Shown here: positions 39,995 to 51,900 of the stretch, piece by piece | Layout: every line of letters starts with the position of its first letter | Numbering within the stretch: the stretch's first letter is position 1 | NCBI RefSeq assembly: GCF_963675165.1 | Contig: NC_087378.1 | Location: 2,887,525 to 2,951,524 of the forward strand | Length of the DNA stretch: 64,000 nucleotides | Reading direction: 5' to 3' | From: Halichondria panicea | Taxonomy: Eukaryota > Porifera > Demospongiae > Suberitida > Halichondriidae | The notes under the pieces: model-generated | The model's input: the letters and a program-made list of their open reading frames with translations, nothing else | Told to the model about the DNA's origin: nothing | Databases searched by the model: none | Position numbers and translations under genes: made by a program

Positions 39995-42900
39995 ATGACT
40001 GTAAAAGAGAACAATTTACCTATAACCCAAGAGATGTCCTCTGTGTTGCAAAGCCCTGTACTATCATCCCTCCCACCTTGCCTGTTTAGTTGCCGTATTG
40101 TGAAGATTGATTTCTACCTGACAGCACCAATCAAAGATTTCGACATATGCTACTGTCAATTTCGATCAAATGCCGTTGAGAAAGTTCCGGTAATCCGCAT
40201 ATTTGGTGCCACATCCAGTGGTCAGAAGACTTGTCTCCATATACATGGTGCATTCCCGTACATATACGTACCCTGTGGCACTGCTAATCCAAGTGACGGC
40301 TACCTTCGTCAGCTGTGTGGGAGCATTGATCATGCTCTGCAGATGTCTCTTGGAGCAGGTTCCAAACCTGTGCAACATGTGTTCAAGGCAGTGGTTGTAA
40401 AGGGAATGTGAGTTTCTGTATCTGTCACTCTACTCATTAATGGTAGTATTATTTACACTTCCGCAGTGTATCTGCATGTATAATTGTGCTTATGTGCAGA
40501 CCTTTTTACGGCTACCACAAGACAGAAGAGGTCTTCATCAAGCTGTACCTATACAGCCCCATGCTCATCAAGAGGTGAGCTATATAGTGTAAATGGAGCT
40601 ATAGAAGCAGTTCATTTTTTATTTTTGTGAGGGCAAAATATTATTTTACTGATTTACTACTTTACAGGCTGTCCAACCTGTTGCTGGCTGGGGCGGTGAT
40701 GAACACGTCTTTTCAGCCACACGAAGCACACATTCCCTTCCCTCTACAGTTTTTGATGGACCATAACCTCTATGGAATGAACTACATCCATCTAGCAGCT
40801 GTCAAATTCAGGATTGTTGGCGAAGGTTAGTTGTATATGGAGAGATCCTTCCTTCTATTATTATATTGAAGTGGGAGCTCAGTTTTATAATTGTAGTGGT
40901 TGTATTATTACTTGTTCCCCTGTAGAGTCCACCACTCCTCATCCTTCACAGACTCACTTCTCTCCTCTGTCACCTCAGTCTCCATCCCCACACCTTTCAC
41001 TGCTCTACAATCCTAACCAAACCTACTGGGACACAGAAAACCTCTCCAGGTAAGCTCCCAATGTCTTTCAGTTGACAAGCCTGTAGTTTTTGTATTTCAC
41101 TGTTTCCCATAGTGATATGAGTGTCACCACGCCAAGACAAAGTGTTTGTGAGCTGGAAGTGGATGCTCTAGCTGCTGACATATTGAATAGACATGAGTTA
41201 TCATTGGGTAAGAAATTTTCCATGAATTTTACTCACTGTAAAATTGCTCAACCCTGTGTTTGACGGCAGTAAAGTATAACAGGTGTGTACACACGTTTTA
41301 TCCCTTTGTTCAGTATCTGGTGGGTACCCCGGTCTTAAGGCCATCTGGGAGGAGGAGAGACAGAGGAGAGCAGCACTTGGCATTGATGTCCCTCTCTCAC
41401 CGCCACCATCACCAGGTCAGTTACATGTAACTAACATGTAGTCTTTTTGTGACAACGTGTGGGTAAGACAAGACAGTGTCGATTTTGGTGGGCATAGTTT
41501 TAGATATTAATTCTTCCCCAGTTGGCAAACAGAATCTGTGCCAGTGCAGAGGTTTATACTTACGGCTGCAGTTTCTACATGCATTAGTGGTCGGTCGTAA
41601 GGCTTTACTACGTAGCTAGCAGTATTATCACCTGTGTATAAGGTCATCACTACAGCTGTAAGCATTTCTACTGTACAGTATTAAAGAGACCAAAAATATT
41701 TATATTCTTTTTCAATTCTACAGAAAGAAAAGGACAGACAATCCATCAAGCCGAGGCAAAGTTGAAACTTCGTTTTGAGCAGGTTCTTCATGAAAGGCTA
41801 GGAGAAAGGTACTATAACGCTACATGTTTCATTCAACAGGGTACGGATTTCGTCTCAGGAGGAATTTAAATCTAGACAAAAATCGTTCCAACTAGTACAG
41901 ATTGAGCACTATCTAATGAAATTACCGCTTTTTATTTTCAGTGTCTCCCCTGCTATAGACGATGGTATTCTTCCCACTGACAAGAGCAATGTAATCAACT
42001 GTAGTCAATCATGTGACCCGGATCTACATATTCCCAACCAATCGCGGGGTGGTGACTCATTGGACAAAGCAGCTACAATGCAAGATGAAGATGTGATAGT
42101 GAATACTACTGCTATTGAGCAAAGCATGGAATTAACTCAAAAGTTAACAACCAATTCTATTTGTGAGTTCACATTCTCAAGAAGTACTGCATGTACTGTA
42201 ACAGTGGAACCTCTATACTGGACACATTTGGGGAACAGGTTTTGGCCGGTAGTGGTGATCATAGTTGATTGTCGCCCACGTGACATGCACACATGTAGAC
42301 GACAATCAAAAGTCATGAGTCAATTCCTCCTTCTAGCGAAACTTGGGACTGTACTAAATGCTTCAAGATATGAAAAGACTGCAGAGGCAAGCTGCAGCTA
42401 GATTTTCATAGCTGCGTGCCGATAATGCATAATAATCTCAGCAATAAATGCGGCTAGCCGTTAGGGGTTTATTTTTTAGTGCAGCAAATAATTATTTACA
42501 GCAACTTAATATGTGACCTTCATTTCTAGCTGTATCACAGGAGAGTCATGAGGAGCAATGTCCCAGTTTGCCAATAGAGGCATACTGAAGTTCGTTTTTA
42601 TGTCTGTCTCTTGTGCCTCGTCCCAGGCAACGTTTACAGTGGGACGGAAAAAACAGCCTAGTATCCATTGCATGGGGATAGTGCACATACATACGCTGCA
42701 CATTAGGTAATTGCATGTATACTTCAGTAAAACTAATGTTCAGAGTTTTGTTCTGCTCTCTTCAACTCTACAATAGGATAGTTATGATGTCTTTACTTGG
42801 TTTCCCGCGGGCTCTGGCAACTTGAGGTCCTAGATTCTCTTGCAATGCTGCGAGTATAATTATAGACGTCACAGAACTGCTGTAGGATAAAGATTCTGTG

Positions 42901-45900
42901 GTAAAGCTCAATGTCCAACCACGTAGGGATCACTGTGTACCGTGAACGTACTCTTCTTCTGTATACATTCCGTTTACTTAATTTATAAAAAAAGCAGCAT
43001 TCCCGCATCAAATGTTAACCTTTCATTTGTATGACCGCTATATACCGTGATACTAACTAAAGAAATTTATGCAAGCGGCTATCATATCACATACATGTAC
43101 TTTGTATCGCACAATTAATTCGAGGCCTATACAATTCCCATTGAAATCGCGGTGTTTGATCAAGAAAATAATAAAGATCGCGAACGTTTTCGGAGCCTTA
43201 AAAGATTAAATTGAGCAAATCGCATAGCTTACTGTTGTTTTTTTATACCTGATTTGGAGGCCAGTCCATTGCCTAAAGGCACCATACACCAGGCAACTTT
43301 CAGGCCTACAATGGTTGTAAGCAACAAATTGCCTGCAAATTTGCAAGCAACCCGCAAGCAACTCGTTGCATACAATACTTGTACCCTGACCTTTAAAATC
43401 AATGGTGGTTAAAAGTTTGTTGTTTGCTATTAGCTCTGTTCTACTGGTTACAACACTAAGGAAAAGGTGGATAATAGAACCGGAAAATGGATACAAAATT
43501 AATGAAAGCACCGCAGGTGCTGATGCCTCGGTGGAGATGTCAAAGCTACATAACATAAAGCTACTTAATAGCTTAATTTTATACACATGATGAAAATTTT
43601 TTCAATTTGTGCATGCAATCAAAGAGTGGGTAATCATCGACCATGATTGTTGTTAAAAACGATCGATGCCAAAGTTCAAGTCTAAAGTTAATGGCTGCCA
43701 TCAGCAGAGCCTTGCAGCTCTCTTCTAACTCTTGCAGCTACCAATAGCTAGCGTTCTAGTGCAGAGCTAACTACTAAGTAGAGTAGCAACACTCGGTAAA
43801 CAAGTTTGGCTACATGCTCTTCTGAAAAGGCTGCAATGGCATATCTATTCCAAGTAAGCAAAACTAGGCATAAGCTTGAGAACGAAGCATTATTTTGCAA
43901 ATCCACGAATTGAAATCCAAGAAAACATGACTAGAAGCCTATAGAAACTCTTACTTGCACTTCATTGATCCTTGAGCAGCTGTAGCAGTCTACACACACA
44001 CAAACACACTACCGTATACCTCGCTTGCGCATGCGCACCGAGGCATAATTATTGGACTATTGTAAAAGCAGGGTCTCTCTTCATACCAATTGATCAGTTC
44101 ACTAGCCTCTGCCACTCACAAATGGCCACTTTGATACGTGTTCAGATAATTATGACAACATAGGTAGTGTGGTTTAGTATAACAAAGAAATGATAAATCT
44201 TTAAAGGTTACGATGCTGTGTTCGCCCATGCAGTAATTATCAGTAGTAAATCAACTGTATACACTAGTCATCATTTTATATGCTAGATATTGCATGCTCT
44301 TTGCCAGCAAGGAAATTATCTAGGAGAAAGGGGCAGGGCGGCTCGAAACAATTTCTTGAAAACAATGAACAGTCATCAAGTTAGCTCGTGGAGAAGTGGA
44401 AAACAACTGAAAAATAGCCGATCAGATAGATAGATAGGAGCAAGAACTCTTCGAGCCGCCCTCAGGAATATCATGAACTGCTGGTAGGTCATTGTTTAGA
44501 GTCTTTCTCTAATATTTGACTAATAGGTTACTTATGAGGAGTACAACAGTATAGACGCATAAAATAATAGGAACAATGTCTTTCTTTCTCACAAAAACCA
44601 AAAATAATAACTCATGAATAATTCATGAGCAAACACTGCATCTCATCCTTTGATCTTTCAGGCAACAAGTTGCACACAATAGATTGTAGGAAATTTGTAA
44701 CATACATGAGGCAATTCATTGCAGTTGCCTGGTGTATGATAGCCTCGAGACCAGGCCGATTAAAATACGGCCTGGTCTCTATTGCATGGGTGATAGTGCA
44801 CATGCGCGAACTGAGTCACCCAGAATCTGGGTGACTCGTTATACTTTAGTAAACCTTTGTAAAATTAAACCGTAAACTAGTTTGTTTACTAGTTTCTTTC
44901 TGTATTAATTTTAACAAATACTTGTCTCCTGTGAAGCTGTGGCTTATGCTCTCTATTGCGTTGTCGAGAAGACTTGCTGGCTAGCTGTGGCCCTCTATGG
45001 TGTTGTCGAGAGGGCTTGCACACTAGTCTGAAGCCAGAAGAAGCTCTCATTTGTACAGAAACCAAGTTCAAAACATCACGACCATCCAACCATCATAGAG
45101 GTAGATGAGAGCCTCTTCTGGTTTCAGACTAGTGTGCAAGCCTTCTCGACAACACCGTAGAGGGCCACAGCTAGCTAGCTAGCTAGGCTATAAAGCTTTG
45201 AACATATACATAGTAGATAGTACGTGGGCGTGTATGGACCACGCCTATGATTAATTACACATGCAATAGGTACCAGGCCGTATTTTAATCGGCCTGGATT
45301 CGAGGCTAGGTGTATGATGGCCTTAATTACACTCTTCCGAGCCATTGCTTGACAGCTAGGGCATTGCCATTGAAGTACTACCGTATAGCTCGAAATTTTC
45401 GAGGCATTTATATTTCGTGGATTGGCCTCTAAAAGCATTTCGTTGCACAATGTTCGCGGAATGACTGCTTACCGGAAGCCACGCCTTTAAATAGTTATAG
45501 CAGATAATTCTAATTAAAAAACAATTTTTGTGGACTTAATTTTTGTGTAGGATTGCTAACCCACGAAATCCTCGAAAATTAAGCCCCTCGAAAATTTTGC
45601 GCTAGCTATACGGTATAATTATAATTGTTACGACACCATGTGTTGTTTTATTGCTCAATTAAACTTTGTAGCACAACGTATTTTGATTTGTACATGGTTT
45701 ATCACCGTCACATCATTAATTTTTTCCATCATGTTACAGTATGAGGGTCTTATCATTTTACAGTAGTAGCGCATATTGGCCTCTGCTCTAAATGGAACTA
45801 TTTATGTTCTTCGCGCAATTGACAGCTAGTGCTTACATACAGATCTATCGAGTAACTGTAGAATGTCAAAATTTAGATCAATGATATTATAATTTGCAAT

Positions 45901-48900
45901 ACCTATGTAGGTAAGTCTACAGAAGTTGACCTGCTCAACCTAATGCTGGAGCTTTGTGAAACATCCGTGAACCCCACCCAACCCCAACCCCAACCCCTGC
46001 CTTGTCCCCTCTCTCAGAGTGTTGGACAGGCCCTTGTTAGGAAATTGGGCAGAGCTCATTCAGTTGTATCTCAGCGCTCACTCTTCAGTAACTCTTCCAG
46101 TCCACCTTCACCAATACCCGACAAAGTGACAGTGGAAATGGCCCCCAATTCTGCAGTCACTAAGCATCCTAATAATACTGCCTTGGCTAACAGTGGTAAA
46201 ACATCACTTAAAGGGAGTGCGATTACGCCTGTATTAAGTGCCATAATTCCCAGTGTTGCCTTGATGTTAGACTCATCTCTGGACACAAGTTTTGATGAAA
46301 TTGTTAATAGACCAACTGTTGCCGGTCGTATTAAACATATTTTTGTAGACGAGGAAGAACCTAGTACACCGGATCGTAGTAGCCCTGTTGTGTCATCAGC
46401 ACCAACCGGAATAAGGGAGCCAGTCATTGAAATAGATCCTGTTCCTGAACTGGATATTGTGCTTCCCGATGATAGTCTTCCTCCCCCCTTTTTGCTCTCT
46501 CCAGAAAGTAGGGAAATTCAAGATCTTCTTTCGGGATCCAGTAAAGCTGAAGGAAACAGTATCCATTTTGAGCCGGATGGTGATGATATCCCATGCAAAC
46601 AAATAGTAGAAGAATTACAAAACGAAGCCGCTTCGAGTCAAAATAACGATAGACTTTCTCAAGATCCAAATTGGAATCCAAATGAAAATGATACACCTTG
46701 CTTCCAGACTTCTGGGTCTGATTCTCAGACTAGTATGAAATCAATTCTTTTGGAATATGATATGCCCGAAATTGATTTTCAAGCTTCTGAGGATTCGATG
46801 CTATATAACCTAGATGTAAACTCCCAAGGCAATCAGTTTTCGTCTCAAGCATGCAGTCAGGTCTCAACTACTGCAGTTCGCAAGCAACTGTTGAAACTAT
46901 GTTCCCAATCCGATGTTTCTCCTTTTAGCCTCGTAGATGCTCACCTTGTGGACAGTGATGAAATTACCGAAGATAGTGAAGCTGAAGAAAGTCTTTTAAT
47001 GTCACAGCAAGTTTGGGACGTTAATGAACATGAAAAAGATTGTTTCTTTCCAGATCCTGAAGATTTTCGTACTCATAAAAAGGAAGTAGGTAAACCTGAT
47101 AAGGACTTACATGTAGATAAATCTGCACTGGGCCTTATACCACAGCTAGATGGTGGAACTGAAACACCTAAAACAGTCAACAAGACCACCAGACGTACAA
47201 AGACTCTTGGCGTCAGAAGAAGAATCAAGAGAAACTCAGGTGTTGAAAATAGTACCTCAGAGTGTACATCAACTACTAACTCCTCTGAATGTAATGTTGA
47301 TCCAGTGAAAAAAACTGAAAAACCTAGATTATCATTGAGATTAAGACGTAACCCTCCAAATACAGGCTTGAATACAATTACACCCACTACCCAACAATTA
47401 ATGGAACTAGCTAGAGCGAACTGTTTCAGTGTGAATGTCAAGAAAATGTCAGTACCCATTTTATTGCCTGCTTCTCAACGTTCTAGCGTTTCTAGTAAAC
47501 GAACCTTGGTGTTAAAAAGAGGAAGAAAAAGAAAACTTAGTGATGATCAAGAAGTAACAAATCCATTCTGCAAAGAAAAATCTGGAAAGCTTGCCCATGA
47601 ACGGAAAAAAAGATATAGTACCCGCTGTGGTGTGAAAGGAATGCTAACTTATAGTCAACAATTGAAAATGGCACTCGAGCTTTCTTTACAGGAAGTTAGT
47701 CCTTCATCTACCGATGCCACACCAAAATCCGAGCGAAGATCGCAGGGACCTCAGTCAGAGAGTTCTAGTGTGGAGGACTTGAATAGAACAATTATCGAAG
47801 AGTCGCCGTTCGAGGATGCACGCTTGTCTGACAATGTACATACTAAAGAACAGTCTCAAAATATCACAAATGCTGACCTGGTGACGACCAAAGCGGATGA
47901 CGGCTCAGAAAAAAGCAGTGAGGGATTAGACACCAGTTTTTGCAGCATTCCCGAATCACCTCCGTTTACTAGCTCTCCTGTTCAGAGAGAGTTCACGCTG
48001 GAGTTGAAATCTGATGTAAGCACTCACAACAGTTTATTAGGGTCCCCTATTTTCCGTAGATTTGTCGACGATCAAGTAAAAAAGAAACCACCACCATCTA
48101 TTATGTCTGCACATGCTACGAGCAAAGATATCTACTTGCCTGAAATAATGCCACGGACTCATCTACATTCTCCAGATAAAGAAACAGATTCTAATAGCAG
48201 TGAGGAATTGGATAACGTATCATGTGATGAGTTCCATGTATCATGTGATGAGCTCCACTTGGCGGTTACCAGTGAAAGTGAGGGGGAACTTCCTGGTTTA
48301 GAGCAGATAAATAGGAGTGATAGTTTAGAGGCCTCAATGAGAGAACAACACCTCAACTCACACGTAACTTTGAAAAGGGACAACAACATTAGGTTGAGAG
48401 CAGTAGATCATATCTCTTCGTCCCTCCTTGATGGTCCAAATTGGTGTGATGGATATGCAACTCAAAAACTGTCAAAAGATACAGTGATTGTAACCCCCCC
48501 AGAAATAATTCCACCCACCACTGAGTCTTTGATGGACAGTATCTCCAAGTGTGACCTACCATCTCATAGCAGTGAAGAAGTGGATAACGTATCATGTGAT
48601 GACTTCCACCTGGCGGTTACCAGTGAAAGTGAGGAGGAGCTTCCTGAGCAGATGAATAAGAGTGATAGTTTAGAGGCCTCAATGAGAGAACAACACATCA
48701 GTTCACACATAACTTTGAAAAGGGACAACAACATTAGGTTGAGAGCAGTAGATTATATCTCCTCATCCCTCCTCGAAGGCTCAAATTGGCCTAGTATGCA
48801 GCGGGTAGTATCGTGTACATCAATTTGGAACTCGAATATGAAAATACAAAGTGATGGGTATGCAACTCAAAAACATTCGAAAGATACGGTTATTGTAACC

Positions 48901-51900
48901 CCAGAAACAAATCCACCCACCACTGGTTCTTTGATGGCCAGTCTCTCCAAGTATGACCTACCATCTGGTAGGCACCAGCAGCCATTTTGCAGAGACCCTG
49001 AAGATGTTCAGCCCCCAAAGTACGTTGCTCCCAAGTGTATAGTGTTAATTTAAATTTTAACTGGCATTTCTAATTTGCAGGGAAATTGGTGGTAGAATTC
49101 TTAAGGTCCCCTCAAGAATGGTGTGTTATCAGATCAGTGAAAGGGATTCTTGTCAATGTTATTCTCGACTGTCACACACATTTTTTCGCATGCTAGTATT
49201 TGTATTCCAGGATCCTCAATTTTGTACCTTTATAATTATTTAACTCAGCTTATTGGTACTTTGAGTCTTACCTACTCTCCCTTTTTATTATTAGGCGTAC
49301 GATCTGGAGGAGTTTCAGCCTACTTGTTCTAGAAACCACACATCAGAAATTGCCGACTTGTCTGTGAATGGACTCCAACGAATACAAGCGCTTCTGAACA
49401 TGTTTAGGAGCTGCTCCACTAGGCCTAAACAGCCACCCCCTCTGTGTCACCCACCTGATAAAGGAATTGGCAGACTATCGTTTTACGATGTTAATGATCA
49501 CAAGCAGGATGTTGTAACGAGGTCTAATTTTCTGCCTATTAAGAGGATAATTCTCACTCCGGTGAAACAACCTCCCTCACCTGCAAAAATCAAAAGTACA
49601 CTCAAAAATTCCTCGAAAAGTGATGTTAGTATTCTCCTTAATAACAAGACTAACTTGGAGGAAGTTCATCTTGAAGGCAAATCTACCTCAAATTCTGTGA
49701 TAAACATGTCCACTCCCCAGAAGCCTCTTATCGTGAAGCCTGATTCACATGATGTTGAAACTGAACTTTGTAAGCCCCAGTGTATCCTAACTAGCACACC
49801 TATAGTGAAAGAAAAAAATGCGTCAGTGAAGGGGGAAGTTGAGGAAAAGATAGCAAGTATCCCTTCTCACAATGAACACACAAGTAACAGGAGGCCTCAA
49901 CTGGTAAACACATAACGTTTGTGTTAGCTAGCATAGAGAGGCACTGTTAGGGTTTGTTTGTGATCATCTGTACGATATTTATGTAGGCTAATGGAGGGTG
50001 CTCCCTTCCCGTGTGCATGTGGTGTCACATTTCACTGTACGATTGATCATTGTTTTGCAGCTTCCCTTCACTCCAATCTCTCTGTCCGGTAAACGTGACT
50101 CCTCTCAACTTGACGGCCCTACCCCTAACAACACGTACGGTTTCAAAGTTAGCCAATCAGCGCTTCCATCAAGAAGTGACAGCCACCAGGTATGTATGCT
50201 TGTTATGCTGTAGCAGTGAAGATGTGCAAGACTTAGTTGGTTGAGATTAGCAAATTTCCCTGTCATTATTTTGTGTGTTGAAGCAGTTGCTATATCTTTA
50301 TTAAAATTGTGTATTTCTCCCAATAGGTACAGAACCTGACATGCATGAGCTTGGAGATCCACGTGAGAACTCGAGGTACTCTGAGACCCGATCCGGACAT
50401 GGACCCAATTCTCGCTCTCTTCTACTTCATTCACAATGACTGGCCCTCACAAGACCAGATCCATGTACAGGGAACCAACACTCGCCTGGGAGTCATAGCT
50501 GTTGATGGAACATTTGAACCACAGGGCCCTCTAAAAGAAACAACTGATGCTAATCCAGCTGGTGCTAAGGTTAAATATTTAGATGGTTGTGGGGTATCAC
50601 CTGACGTGACGGTTTCTTATGTGGCGTCTGAAATTGAGTTGCTGGACAAATTGGTTTTCCTCGTTAGGGAAACAGATCCTGACATCATTATGGGGTATGA
50701 GGTGACCATGTTGTCATGGGGATACTGCATTGATAGGGCTGCCCATCTGAACATCAATCTCACCAGTAAACTCTCCAGAATACCGAGTGAGCTATTTTAT
50801 ATTTTGTATCTACATGTTTCAAGTACTGGCTTCTATACTTATAAGTGCCCACCGATTTTGTTTTACTTTTTAATTACTTTGACATGTTCACAAAAGTTAA
50901 AAATTGATGTCTCCAATTAACTAATATCAGTATTACTATATTCTTTCCAGTCTCTTCTAGGGTAAAACAGCAACAGGGCGCGTTAGAGACCGCTCCTTGG
51001 TTGGGAAATGCCTCCAATGTCCAACTGGTGGGTAGGATCTCAATTAATGTGTGGAGACTTATGCGACATGAGGTTAGGGTGTGATAAAGTGCAGATACCT
51101 AAATGTATAGAGATATTTTAACATAGTTGTTTTGATGTTGTGTAGGTTGCTCTGAAGGTGTACTCATTTGAGAATGTGGCATACCACGTCCTGCATCAAA
51201 GATCACCATTGTTCTCATTCAAGACCCTAACCTTCTGGTACAGCCACCACACTCGACTCTATAGGTGAGCAGGACAGGACAATCAGGTACACATTGTGTT
51301 CATGTTTGCTTTTCCAATCCGGAAGCGCATGCATGACTGATGTCTATAGATGATGTTGTGCCTTTTATAAATGCCTTAATTAATTGTCTCAGATAAAGGA
51401 CTGTAGGTGCTGTTATCAAAAACCCGACCACAATTCACTTCAAAATACATACATGTACGTATTGCAGGCATAGGGTGCTGGAGTATTATATAAAGCGTTG
51501 TCAAGGAAACTATCAACTACTGGATAGTTTTAATCTGATTGGACGAACTAGTGAATTTGCTCGGCTATATGGAATAGAGTTTGAGAATGTGTTGGACCGA
51601 GGGTCCCAGTATAGAGTGGAGTCCATGATGCTGCGTCTGGCGAAACCTGCTAATTTCATTGCTGTCTCCCCGTGTGTTCAGCAGAGAGCCAAGTTAGTCA
51701 AACAAGATTGTGGCATGTAATTAAGAGTCTCATCGACATTAGCTACCTTATTGTAAAGGGGTACTAATTTTAGCGAATTTTGGCGAATAATTTATGAATT
51801 TCATTCTTTTGAGAGTATGCTAAGCAAGCTAGCCCTTTTTTCATCTGTATCTGACTCCAAACTTTCCATTCAACCTTAAAACTCATACTTGTACATCTTT

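Larger units (their letters stand above)
43279..45325. mobile_element. Composite element with AGGCAAC termini, carrying nested insertions
   Basis: The left end (43279-43300, ACCATACACCAGGCAAC) faces GTTGCCTGGTGTATG at 44723-44738. The right end continues after 45308 (ATGATGGCCTTA), because another element was inserted into it. A reverse copy of repeat F lies inside (43502-44050). No transposase frame was seen. It fills most of REV3L intron 8. Confidence 0.6.
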
